From positions 4,909,341 through 4,969,340 of the forward strand of contig CAIIXF020000008.1 in assembly GCA_903813345.2 (NCBI GenBank): a stretch of 60,000 bases of DNA. Reading direction: 5' to 3'. Positions within the stretch are counted from its first letter, which is position 1. Each line of letters begins with the position of its first letter. This DNA comes from Owenia fusiformis. Its lineage: Eukaryota; Annelida; Polychaeta; Sabellida; Oweniidae. This document shows positions 11,301-20,996 of the stretch, piece by piece. A program made the translations under genes and the position numbers. The notes under the pieces are model-generated. The model searched no databases. It was not told where the DNA came from and worked only from the letters and a program-made list of their open reading frames with translations.

Positions 11301-12016
11301 TACTTTAAATCCGTTTGAAAAATTGTCGAACTTCCAAACACTCTTGAAAAGTTATCATAGTTCGGGCCCTTGGGAAGATATATTGTATATCCCTCGAGAT
11401 GTTCCCTGTATCCAAAACCTCCAAGCGCATGACCCCTTTATGCAAAGGAGATACACGTATGCATATTATGTAAACGTAAACATGGAAAAAATCACTTACA
11501 AATAAACAATCATTTTTTGGGTGTTTTATACCTAAAAGGCAACAGTTATATTTATAGCTGATTTTAGAAAGACCTTAGAAAACACAACTTCGATTAAAAC
11601 TCAACATTTACCACTAAATGTGAAAACCCATTAATGTTTATATAACAGAGTCAACGACACCTACCGTAGTATCTACCACGGCCAAAATTCATCCAGTCCG
11701 CTTGGCTGTCAACGTCGGTTGGTAAAACTTCTTTGGGAACAACAAAATGGATATCGCATTCCTCAGTGTTTTTGCTATAACTGTAAGAAAAGCAGCACTG
11801 CGAGCGCATGCATTTCTTCGCACATGAAATTGTAGAGCCAACACTGATGTAAGTCTCGTTTAAATTTGAGGAAAGTCTGCCAACCTTTCCACTGAAGTAG
11901 CTGCTCGTTATCTCGATGCAAAACACAAATTTGAAAATGCCAACCATGAAAACGAGAGCTTCCCTGAGAAACATACTTCCAGCTTTGATTTCCTTCAGGA
12001 TTTTTGATAACCGCAT
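4660..12016 (-). CDS. Secreted PAN/apple-like + fibrinogen-related domain protein (2 exons)
   Basis: Exon 1 (11665-12016) encodes a hydrophobic signal peptide and a Cys-rich PAN/apple-like module. Exon 2 (4660-5381) encodes a complete fibrinogen-related domain. Exon 1 ends with one base of a codon and exon 2 supplies the other two, making GGT (Gly), so the join is in phase. The product is about 357 residues, or 343 if the Met at residue 15, just before the hydrophobic core, is the true start. Secreted FReD proteins act as lectins and pattern-recognition or adhesion molecules in many invertebrates. No transmembrane segment follows the FReD. The intron is 6.3 kb and filled by a Helitron-like repeat; a further small exon inside it cannot be excluded. 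Confidence 0.82.
5680..5810. mobile_element. 131-bp MITE with 34-bp inverted ends, TA duplication
   Basis: The ends read ATGCCTGGGTCACATTTG, followed by CGATTCATCGGCC in inverted orientation on both sides, with a three-base difference between these blocks. Flanking TA occurs on each side (5678-5679 and 5811-5812), as for Tc1/mariner-type insertion. It lies in the FReD intron. Confidence 0.8.
5813..6686. other. Intron sequence without recognised features
   Basis: This is an AT-rich part of the FReD intron. I see no coding segment, repeat array or RNA gene in it. Confidence 0.5.
6687..9018 (+). mobile_element. Helitron/Helentron-like element, copy 1, with 472-bp internal units
   Basis: The left end has two adjacent copies of a hairpin-forming AGACTCCAGAT...ATCTGGAGTCTATTG block (6690 and 6741). 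The body has three tandem units of about 472 bp, marked by AAATTTGGTGCCCCATGTTA-like words at 7249, 7721 and 8195, each with repeated CTAGGTCAAA words. A 12-bp minisatellite follows. The right end reads AAATCTGGAGTC, then the hairpin AAATTGAACTTGTTCAATTT (8988-9007), seven bases, then CTAG (9015-9018). Hairpin plus CTAG resembles a Helitron 3' end. No Rep/helicase coding is visible, so it is non-autonomous. Confidence 0.55.
8735..8960. repeat. Minisatellite of about 12 bp (ACTTACTCAGCT)
   Basis: Roughly eighteen degenerate copies of ACTTACTCAGCT lie head to tail inside the first Helitron-like copy. A short remnant (GACTCAGCTTA) recurs at 10497-10550 in the equivalent place of the second copy. 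Confidence 0.85.
9019..10605 (+). mobile_element. Helitron/Helentron-like element, copy 2, head to tail with copy 1
   Basis: It begins directly after CTAG of copy 1 and repeats the same start region (CTTCCTCCTAACAGATTTTC, compared with 6811-6830). It has two internal units of about 472 bp (marker words at 9468 and 9941) and ends with the same hairpin (10576-10595), six bases and CTAG (10602-10605). Short open frames here, such as 9833-10015, are repeat shadows. Confidence 0.55.
10606..11664. other. FReD intron, 5' part
   Basis: AT-rich sequence with small random open frames on both strands. No feature was recognised. The intron donor (GTAGGT on the minus strand) is at 11664. Confidence 0.5.
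11665..12016 (-). CDS. First exon: signal peptide + PAN/apple-like module
   Basis: The exon gives 117 codons plus one base. Residues 15-34 (MFLREALVFMVGIFKFVFC) form a signal-peptide-like hydrophobic stretch. The module that follows has CAKKCMRSQCCFSYSY and a later TEEC, the Cys spacing and F-x-Y core of short PAN/apple domains common at the N-terminus of invertebrate FReD proteins. The donor G|GTAGGT at 11664 gives phase 1, matching the FReD exon. Read through, the frame stops after three more residues (GRCR then TGA), consistent with intron. The upstream Met at 12016 and the Met at 11974 are both possible starts. Confidence 0.8.
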
Positions 12017-13920
12017 AAATACATTCTACATTCTAATCGATATGATTACGAATAATGGACGCGTTTGATGTTTTTTAGTGAACAATCAGAATTTGCAATT
12101 AGTTACGTAAATCTGGATTATAAATTCCGATCACGTTCTTTATTCTGCCTCCAACTATTCCAAACGCAGATATACTAGTTTCTTTTTCAGAAAGTCTTAC
12201 ATATCGTTGTATTTGCTCTAGCACTTGACGGCGTCAATTGTGAAATCTCATAGTAATACGTAATTATGTTATTCTCGATTTCTTTAAATATTCCAATAGT
12301 TGTGGATTAATCGCTTTCAACTCGCTCCGGGTATTTATTCTCAAGAACTAAGAAACGTCACTCATGTCTTTATATGCGGTCAATGTTGATATGGTAGCGT
12401 TAATACTTCAATAGAATTCTCTTCCGAGAGAATCATTCGTATCAAATATTTCAAACGATCATTTTAATTCAAAACTACATGATTTTTTATGTCGTTGCTA
12501 TGATAACTCAAGATTGTTTCATTGCGAATTAGCTTCTATATTAATTGTAGTATCACATCTCTCGTCTTTCAGTTCTCTCGTTTTTCAGTCAATGCAATTA
12601 TATTAATTGTAATATCATATAGCGCTCGTTTTTCAGTTGCAATTAAATGCACATAATGAAATAATGAAAAGCTGAGAGTGGACGAGAGTATTGAATACAC
12701 AAGGCACTCGCTTGATTTGAGTTTTAAGGCAAAATGGAAGTTCCTATGAAACTGGCAGAAGGTTTTGACTTTAATTTGTAAATGGCCTATTCATTTTATT
12801 TCTCCAAATAAAATACAACTTGTACGATAATTGATCACTATGGCACAATGGTAACGCCAATAACGCAAAGCAATGCTGATATCCCTGATATTTTTAAAAC
12901 ATTTTATCAGCCAAACTGCGCTCTATAATTTTAATTTGCTACTTTTAAAAACGGAAATCGGGCGACTCTCGTCAGTCAAAATTGTTGCCATTTACCTTAA
13001 ATAATACCAACAATGACTTCCATTTTTAAAGTCACTCTCACACAATTTTTGATTATCGGTGACCAGATTCTCAAACTATCAAGAAGGTAAATATTACATG
13101 TAGTACAAAGGCAGATTTTTGACGAAATTCGTTTAGAGTTTGGAAATCGTTACACTTTCCCATCTTAGAATGGAGTCCTCAAGTCAATTCGTGCAAAGAG
13201 GAAACAAAGCACAACGAAATTATATCAAAAATATTTTAAAATATGCGAAGCTTGAGGACTTAAATCGGACAGTAACAAAAAATGTCATACCATTTTCGAT
13301 TGGATCGTGATATTTGGGAAACTGCAAATCTTAAAAATCAAATTTACCAATCCTTATTACACAATAGCCCCTGCCTTCTTAAATCGAGAGGGGAATTTAA
13401 CATCGTGATTGCCCGGATGATAAATATTAAAGTAAGATTATGAGAAATTAAGCACCCCAAACAACCAGCCCATCACGGAAAAATTGAAGTTGTATCCTTT
13501 GCTACGGACCAATCAACATGACTCGGTATTGCTGTCACAAATTAATTGGTATCAGAAACTTACTAGACATAATTTCCTTTGAAATATATCCTATTTTCTC
13601 TTAATACACGTCACTATTTATAACACTAAACAAGTAAATCAAGAACGGAACAAGAAAATAGTTGATTTATTATCGATTTGGAAAGTTGTGCCATTTCCTA
13701 CTTCTAAGTGAAGTGGGTGAAGAGCTTGCAATGAACAATTATTCGTAATGGAAATACTTTTTTTCCATAAAAGGTTAATTACGTCAACTTTTGGAGCTTG
13801 AGGCATTGTGACATCAGAAATAATTTTACTTTTAGTATTTGTAATGAAGTAGCCCCTGACATACTCACGTGGCAGTGTATGTCAACGCCCTACATATTTT
13901 GCATCCATTTAGTAAGTTGT
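12017..13920. other. Intergenic, probably including the FReD promoter
   Basis: AT-rich. I see no convincing TATA box or initiator. Near 12535-12625 a stretch with TATTAATTGTA.TATCA and CTCTCGTTTTTCAGT is repeated in tandem about 65 bp apart. Nothing else was recognised. Confidence 0.45.
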
Positions 13921-14056
13921 CACGGGTTGTCATCGAAAGATTTGAAACATTTGAGTTAAAAAGTAATATGTGAAGTTTTCTAACACTGCTTATTAGTGTT
14001 TTTATGAAAAATAGCATGCTCCCCAAGTTGTACAAATATTTCGATGACAACCCGTG
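13921..14056. mobile_element. 136-bp MITE with 18-bp inverted ends
   Basis: The ends CACGGGTTGTCATCGAAA and TTTCGATGACAACCCGTG are exact inverted complements. No clear target duplication is visible. A weak relative of the interior (AAAATAG.ATGCT.CCCAAG) occurs near 38368-38395. Confidence 0.75.
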
Positions 14057-14234
14057 CTAGTCATAAACTAAAAGCCGGTGCTGAACTGATCATTCCCCAT
14101 CTTTATTGAGATCTACCTCATCCAAGACGTCTTTGAAAAACAAGTAAAACCTCAAAATTATTTTGCAAAAATATCTTGAAAAGAGCATTGTAAACTCGCC
14201 GAAAATTTGATACAGCTCTTAGCGAAAACGTCTT

Positions 14235-15032
14235 GGAAGCTTCACTCTATGCAGACTGTGCTATACGAAAACAAGCGGTGCGGATATCATTTGCGCAAGG
14301 TGCGGATATTAACGGTCATTTTTGAATTTAATTTCGTGATATTTCACCAACTAAGGCATATTGGGTACTCAATTATATCCATACATGTGTACAGGTTTCC
14401 TAATAAAAAGGAAATTGTGTAAATAGATGTGCGACGCATCAAGCAATAATACTCTCTCCAAAGCAAATAATTTGAAGCAGCATTCATATAATATTGGTGA
14501 TCGAGATGACCTATCATTACAAAGTATATTTTCATTTTGAAAGTTAAAAGGTTCTGCGTGATTTTTTACAAAATGGGAAACATTAAAAACAAAAGCGGTG
14601 TGGATATTCGCGGATATCCGTAAAGTGACGATATCCGCACCGCTTGCATATATCCGATAAATGATTTCATTTTTTAAAAAATTTACACAGAAAGTTTATG
14701 ACTCTCAAAATGTAAAAATAATTTATATCGATTGGTCATCTCGATCACCAGTACTGAATGAAGGCTGTAAACGGTGTAATAAAGCAGCAATTTCAAATTC
14801 CTTGCTATGGAGCAAGGATGAATGCTTATAGTGCGCCATTAAAGAATGAAGAATAAAAAGACACATTACCCCTTTTATTAGGAATCCTCTACAAAGGGAT
14901 GGTAATTGATAATTGAGTACCCAACATAACTTAGTTCACAAATTCAAAAATGACTCTTAATATCCGCACCTTGCGCACATGATATCCGCACCACTTGCTT
15001 TCGTATAACACAGTCTGTATAGGGTGAGCTTC
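14235..15032. mobile_element. Foldback element of about 800 bp with GGTGCGGATAT repeats
   Basis: The left and right halves are imperfect inverted copies around a centre near 14633: GAAGCTTCAC...CTATACGAAA on the left pairs with TTTCGTATAA...GTGAGCTTC on the right, and GGTGATCGAGATGACC (14497) pairs with GGTCATCTCGATCACC (14736). The word GGTGCGGATAT or a close variant occurs about six times, near both tips and at the centre, in mirror orientation. No coding capacity is seen. Confidence 0.8.
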
Positions 15033-15216
15033 ATATTGTGTAAATAGTATAGTCTAACACCGACATACTGGGACACTTCATTATTTCTGAAGTCACATCA
15101 CAAGTTGTATGTTCACAATAATTCATCTTTTATTCTGATTCGTACAAAACACACATATTTTCAAATCAAAAGATACCGCTTTCTGTCAAATAAAATTAAA
15201 ACTAGGCTATATTATC

Positions 15217-15503
15217 AAAGGCAGAATCAGATCTGTAGGGTGTGACAAAATTGCAAGTAACATTTACAGTTGACCTACCAATGTATTATTGTATGGTTCT
15301 AATTTAAAGAGTGTTGCATTCGTTAACTTTCGTTTTTATAGAAAATAAAAGCATTTTTGTAATAATCTTTAGTTTTCTTCAAATAAAGTACCCATGCATT
15401 TTGAGGATTTTTAGAAAATAGACATGACAAGGAATGAAAATTGAAACAATTTTAATCAAAAGAGACTTGTCAGTGACATCTCACAAGATCCGATTCTGCC
15501 TTT
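15217..15503 (-). mobile_element. Short element with AAAGGCAGAATC inverted ends
   Basis: It is bounded by AAAGGCAGAATCAGATCT on the left and AGATCCGATTCTGCCTTT on the right. The same family, in the other orientation, occurs at 19308 and at 25354/31592. It lies just past the 3' end of the F-box gene. Confidence 0.65.
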
Positions 15504-15743
15504 AAGTATTGTTTAATAAGTACTTATTCTAAGCCATCAGAAGAAAACATATTTCTAACATTATCAATTGCTTTTTGAACATTTGTGCAGTTGACATATC
15601 TTGACTCTACAGCAGAGGTCCTTAATATCCCACCATCTGCCACCATTGTAATGATGCGAAACTCTTCAGTGGCATAAATCAGAACGAGCTCGAGAATAAT
15701 ACACTTGTGCTCATACTGGTCATCTTTCCAAAGATGTAGTTAA

Positions 15744-16838
15744 TTATGTAGCAGTGGTACTTGCATAGACTTGGGGAGGAAAATCATGACTCCAACGTAT
15801 AGACTGTTTTGGGTACACCAAACGAACACTACGACCATATACACAAGAGTCTAGTTCATGAGGAAGCATTTCGTGTCCTTTAACGTAGATCTTTGTCACG
15901 GGGCAATGCCCAACGTTTAGTGCATCCAAAGCTGGACAATCAATGTCTAATCGTTGGAGACCATAGCAGTCATACAAGTTCAAATACTTCAAATGAGGCA
16001 AAGCTACTGCCATCTCATTGAAATTTTGGCACTTCTCTAAACAAAGGTGGTATATATTGGCACAGCCTTTGAGCATCATTGATAACGTATAGTCAGATAT
16101 TACACACCTGTATAACACTAGTGTCTTTACCAATGGGGAGGTCACTGACAAAAGTTTGACATCACAGTCAAACAGTCTAAGAAAGCCTATAGAGCCAAAT
16201 GCCTGTATGACCACCGCTTCTAACACCATCTGAGTGTCACTACACAGGTTCAGTTCAACTGAGTCTATGCTAACACACTGTATGGTAATACTGCGCATGG
16301 TGGGAATGCAGACTAACGATACTTTGCATATATGATTAGCAAGGATGTAAATATAACTGAGACTCTCTATGTCATTATCAGAGGTGGTATGGAGAAGTCG
16401 AAGAGTTGGACTACGGAGGTGCAAAACAGATGCCGAGAAACTGCTGAGTAAGCATAATTCTTGGATATTTGGACACGTTTGTTCATTTAAGTAGAGGTCA
16501 TCAATGGGTAATCTACCTATTTTAAGGCTGACTATAGATTCGTTGTACTGTAGTGTTTCTCTAAAGCTCCTCATGTCTAACTCTGAGCAATTGTCGATAT
16601 GTAGCAGCACTAATTTGGTACTTCGGACATTTATTGTGCGTAAAGCGTCACATCCATCGACTTGTAGTCGGCGTAATTTTGGTGTAAACATCTCTAAATG
16701 TTCCATTGACTCTAGTCCCTGGTCTAACGTTGCCAAGCGTAGATTTGGAGCATTAATACTGACGAATAGGACGTTCCATAGGTTATATAGGTAGATCTTA
16801 TGGAGGGAACCTGTTACAAGACGAATACCATGTAGATT
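15744..16838 (-). CDS. F-box/LRR gene exon 2 (LRR region, stop)
   Basis: The acceptor ACTTTCAG lies at 16839-16846 on the plus-strand scale. The exon encodes 364 residues plus TAA (15744-15746), starting NLHGIRLVTGSLHKIYLYNL. Repeated LxxLxLxxC patterns run almost to the end. The tail YPKQSIRWSHDFPPQVYAS is not LRR-like. Confidence 0.9.
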   Translation of the reverse strand, partial: NLHGIRLVTGSLHKIYLYNLWNVLFVSINAPNLRLATLDQGLESMEHLEMFTPKLRRLQVDGCDALRTINVRSTKLVLLHIDNCSELDMRSFRETLQYNESIVSLKIGRLPIDDLYLNEQTCPNIQELCLLSSFSASVLHLRSPTLRLLHTTSDNDIESLSYIYILANHICKVSLVCIPTMRSITIQCVSIDSVELNLCSDTQMVLEAVVIQAFGSIGFLRLFDCDVKLLSVTSPLVKTLVLYRCVISDYTLSMMLKGCANIYHLCLEKCQNFNEMAVALPHLKYLNLYDCYGLQRLDIDCPALDALNVGHCPVTKIYVKGHEMLPHELDSCVYGRSVRLVYPKQSIRWSHDFPPQVYASTTAT

Positions 16839-18703
16839 CTGAAAGTAAAATTTAAATAAAATATAGATATTTTAAGTGCTATGTTCACATTAGTTCAGTG
16901 CATTAACAGAGACATCGGACCATAAAAAAACAATTTTCAATATATCTTTAGCACCATCTATTTAATATATGAAAATGAAAAATGGGATGGGACATTAAAG
17001 TGCACAAACTGTAAATATCTGAATAAATTTCGTAACTTGAATCAAGAAAGAATTTTGATCGAGTTATAAGACCATGGGAAGATAACATGTGCAACTGGGA
17101 GCGTTTATCCCACAGATAACCTTATCACGATGACGACGTGACATGTATGTAATCTCTTTCTCAGATGAGTGAAAGATAGAAACCGTTTATTACATCATGT
17201 GTGTGATAAAAATTGCGATTGTGCACGGAATGACAATGCTGTCCTACATTGAGGCGAAATTAAATAGCTGATCAGCTACAACGAGTTTCAAGGGCAATAT
17301 CGATTAGGTCTAGTTTGCAACTAGAATTTCTCACGCAATCTGTGAGATCGTTGACTTTTTGATTGATGAGAATCAGTGATGGTTGGAAGCCTCATCGATA
17401 TTGTATATGTGGTTACGAATATTTTTGATGGTGCATTGTTTGTCGATCAATATCCATAACAATTTTAGAGTGCATTTTCTTGTGATACAAGTACCATTAG
17501 CCCCTAAGTGTACTTGTAGTAACACACAGCCATGTATAACTCGATGGTGTCATTGAGCACTATTATGATAGCCTATTGTTTGGAGAAAAACGAATGATGT
17601 CCAAAGTTCGTTTGATTGTAACCTTGAAATGCTGATAAGTCAACATACAGCCGTAAAACACATATATTGATAAATGGCAACTGTTAATTCTGTACACTTT
17701 CAATGTTTAATGATGCAGTTTTATTTATTATCTTAGCTTATATTTTCTCAGACATCATTGGTTTTAAAAGATGCTTCTTAGAAAAATACATTAAATACAT
17801 TGATTTACCCACCTCACAATTACTGAGACTTAATTTCTTTAATCTGGTCAAGCTGCTAATGGTGTGCCACAGCTCATCCATCTCTATGGAAACAAAGTGT
17901 AAACAAAGAACGGTCACCATGGAAGCATGGATGGAATCAGACACTGATTGGACGACGAAAGCACCCTGCATCATTGCATCTTCACTCCGTAGATCATTGA
18001 GCGGTAGTCCGGAGTTAATCTTGAGCTTGACATCCTCAAGACCAGTTAGTGAATCAAACAGTCCCACAACGCCATACGCTGTCACTGACCAGCATGCATT
18101 TAGAGAAATACTTTTAATGTTGGGAAAATGTTGAGCAATAAGTTGTAGTTCAGCATCGGTGATTGCATAACCCCCGTTGATCTGTACATCCTCTAGGTTA
18201 CTGAGAGGTAGTAGACTCTCCACCACTACCCTGTTCCATGATATGGGCAGTCTTAGACATTTCAAAGACGTAAGCTTTGGGATGAGGGCAAACACAGACT
18301 CATATACGAGGGCGTTATCCTTCCACGTGAGTTTCTGGATATGGGTCCCATATACGCGAAAGATGCAGAAGAGCATGCTGAAGTGCCAATATTCATAATT
18401 GGTTGGGTCAACATGGATGTTCCTCCAGATTGACCCAGATGTCTTCAAAACGTTCCTCCATCTTTTGCAGACGAGAGCTAGTTGTGGAACCTGATCGAGG
18501 ATTGGCTCCAAGTAACGAAATATCCTGACTAAGATCTCATCTGGAAGTCGTTGAGCTATAGATGTACTTTCCCGTGATGTTCCATTCTTAGGATGAACAC
18601 ATTCCAATACGTCATAGTCCCTGAATAATCCTCTCAAATGTACAGTCCAACTGTCGTCTGCTGACGCACATGAAGGTTGATGTGACCTCATTCCGGCCAT
18701 CAT
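15744..18703 (-). CDS. F-box/leucine-rich-repeat protein (2 exons)
   Basis: Exon 1 (17813-18703) and exon 2 (15744-16838) join in phase 0 to give about 661 residues. The F-box (LPDEILVRIFRYLEP ... LALVCKRWRNVL, residues about 53-90) recruits SKP1 of an SCF ubiquitin ligase. The rest consists of leucine-rich repeats of the Cys-containing FBXL type (LTSLKCLRL, LSNLEDVQINGG, FPNIKSISLNACWSV, LTRLKKLSLSNCE, then many in exon 2 such as LKYLNLYDCYGLQRL), expected to bind the substrate. The first ATG after an in-frame TAA (18752-18754) is at 18703. The substrate and the vertebrate orthologue are not identifiable from this alone. Confidence 0.88.
16839..17812. other. Intron of the F-box/LRR gene
   Basis: This 974-bp intron has GTGGGTAAAT at its start and TTTTACTTTCAG at its end (minus strand). 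No other feature was recognised. Confidence 0.75.
17813..18703 (-). CDS. F-box/LRR gene exon 1 (F-box and first LRRs)
   Basis: The exon has 297 codons from the ATG at 18703 to the donor GAG|GTGGGT at 17812. The frame is open to 18742 but without an ATG there. A second Met directly follows (MMAGM). The F-box motif and about seven LRRs are clear. Confidence 0.88.
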
Positions 18704-19307
18704 CCATAGCGTCGTTCCAGCGTCTAAGTCGACTCCCACCACGTGGCCTAGTTACGTCCCGATTCAGTTCACGGTCAATTGTCCACATAGATTAACGTAT
18801 GTTATGGATTCTACTGGTAAATTTGATAAATCAGGCAAAACAATATACGTACTCACTACAGCTGTATTAGGTCTAGATTCATTCATAAAACCTTCGATAT
18901 CTGCAATTTACGTCAGAAAATCAATGTCAAGTTTAATTGTTAGTAGGAGAAGCCTCTTTAGTTTCGAATATATCAGGATATTACCCACCGCTTCCTGGTC
19001 ACAGCTGGTTGTCAATACGGTATCGTGTTCCTTTACCTACATAAGGTCAATATATCCTTTACTGGAGTAGATTTCAATGGCAATTTACCGATAGCAAATA
19101 TCAAGTGTAAATATATAATCGAAGTATAGCTATGATATCCTCCCTTTATCAACACACGTGATATTGTTGATTTCCGTGCTTCTGACGTAGATTGCCGTAT
19201 ATGACAAACAGCGATATATTATGATAATGGCCAGATCAATACTCCAGTACCAGATGTCTGTAAGCAATTTGTAATTACATTGAACGAAAAGAAAATACAG
19301 CTGGCTT
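18704..19307. other. Upstream of the F-box gene
   Basis: This stretch should hold the 5' UTR and promoter of the F-box gene. No clear core promoter element or coding segment was recognised. Confidence 0.4.
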
Positions 19308-19460
19308 AAAGAGAGAATCAGATATAGCGAGCAGGCTAAACAAAATTGTTTCAATTTTAGAATATTTTTGGCTCATATCCTTCCTTGTCATGTCTATTTT
19401 CTAAAACTCACAAAAGTGCATACTTTATTCCAGGAAAACTAAAGATTTTTACAATAATCT
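19308..19460 (+). mobile_element. Partial copy of the AAAGGCAGAATC family, without the mariner insertion
   Basis: It starts AAAGAGAGAATCAGATATAGCGAGC and runs through TTTCAATTTTAG, CTCATATCCTTCC, GTCTATTTTCTAAA and AAAACTAAAGATTTTTACAA. It matches both flanks of the 6-kb element at 25439-31392 without that insert. The right end is missing; a G-run follows at 19490-19499. Confidence 0.7.
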
Positions 19461-20040
19461 CGCCCGGTGATCGTACAAAAATGATGGAGGGGGGGGGGGA
19501 TTAGGCGATTTCTGCAAGAAAACTCAACGAATTTGGATGATTTATTTTTTTCAATAGAAAATTTACAACTGAATTGCCAAATGAATAGACGCAGTGCATG
19601 GCAAAGTATGTTAGGTCATCTCGTATTTTTTTTAACTGATACCCTTCTAAGATATGAGATATATTAAAAAAGGCGCATCGATCATCACCAACGTGCAAAA
19701 GTCAATGTTTTTGCTATAAATCGGGCAACAATGGTCTACACGACCTGTAATAAATAGGTATAAGGGACGTTATTATCACAATACTAATGACATTGCTCAC
19801 TTTTCAAAGTTAGTATCCATGCGTTATACGGTACAAAAAATAATCGAAATAAATTAATTTGGGATGGAGGGGGGATCGTGGGTACTGGGCTCACATGGTG
19901 TTGGTCAAAAATGAATGATGGCTAAAAAGGCAGAAAATAAAAAAAACGGATATAATTTTTTGCCGATTTTTTGTAACAAAATTGTTTCATACAAATACTC
20001 TTTACAATGACATGGCTTTTTACAATGCAGGAAACCTGAA
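19461..20040. other. Intergenic, no gene seen
   Basis: It holds a run of ten G (19490-19499) and AT-rich sequence, otherwise nothing recognised. Confidence 0.5.
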
Positions 20041-20996
20041 TTATTTGTAAAGCTAGGAAATGGGCCAAAAGTGAATTTCGCGAGACAAAAATGGGACCAT
20101 TTTGAAAATAGGCGAGCTTTTGGACCAGGAGTCATAGGGGAGTTTTCTGTATTGATGTTGAACAATAACCAGAACAACGGCAACGCCAAAGCGTAGCGAA
20201 TCCCATCGAACAGCCATGGCTGGCATTTTTATAAACAAAGTATATAGCAAAAATGGCAGCCATTTTTCAAAATGGCCACCTTCTACCAAAAGTGTCATTG
20301 GACAGTGTGCCATGCTTATAGTATTCACATACCAAATATGAACAAAATCGCTCTACTACTTTTCGAGTTATAGTAAAATATGTTAAAATGGCGGGCATTT
20401 TAAAAAATGGCCGCCTCCTACCAAAAGTGTCATTAGACAGTGTGCCATGCTTATAGTATTCACATACCAAATATGAACAAAATCGCTCCCCTACTTTTCG
20501 AGTTATAGTAAAATAAATTAAAATGGCGGCCATTTTTCAAAATGTCCGCCATTTTTCAAAATGGCCGCCTTCTACCAAAAGTGTCATTAGACAGTGTGCT
20601 ATGCTTATAGTATCCACATACCAAATATGAACAAAATCGCTCCACTACTTTTCGAGTTACAGCAAAAATCGTAAAATAACGAGTAAAGGCATTTTTCAAG
20701 ATGGCTGCCATATGCTTCTTTAATATCTACATTTCTAGCTTTATTAATGTCCTACATAATTTTTTTTACATTTAAAAACATATTGCTATTACAGTTTTAC
20801 ATATTGCACCTAAATTACTGTAAAATCGGCACTAAAATGGCCGCCATTTTTAAATGAGCGGCCATTTTGAAAATCGGCTTTCGAGCAGAACTTCTACCCC
20901 CATAGGGTATATGTGTACAAAATATGAACAAAATCGGGCCAACGGTATTTGAGTTATTGCCCGGACGGACGGACGGACTGAGGCGTTCCCTATATC
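20041..20996. repeat. Composite repeat: 'CCAAAAGTGTCATT' tandem units and GGCGGCCATTTT words, left part
   Basis: Three or four tandem copies of a unit of about 130-180 bp (20276, 20419, 20573) contain CTACCAAAAGTGTCATTRGACAGTGTG and CATACCAAATATGAACAAAATCGCTC, separated by AAAATGGCGGCCATTTTTCAA words. The left border has AGCGAATCCCATCGAAC (20195-20211), complementary to GTTCGATGGGAT at 22202-22213. A GGAC microsatellite precedes the hAT-like insertion. Open frames on the minus strand here are repeat shadows. Confidence 0.75.

Noticed and set aside
16504-18398. Plus-strand open frames over the F-box/LRR gene
   Set aside because: Shadows of the LRR coding on the minus strand.
18704-18742. Starting the F-box protein at the GTG at 18742
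   Set aside because: A GTG start is not expected for a nuclear animal gene. The first ATG after the upstream stop is at 18703.
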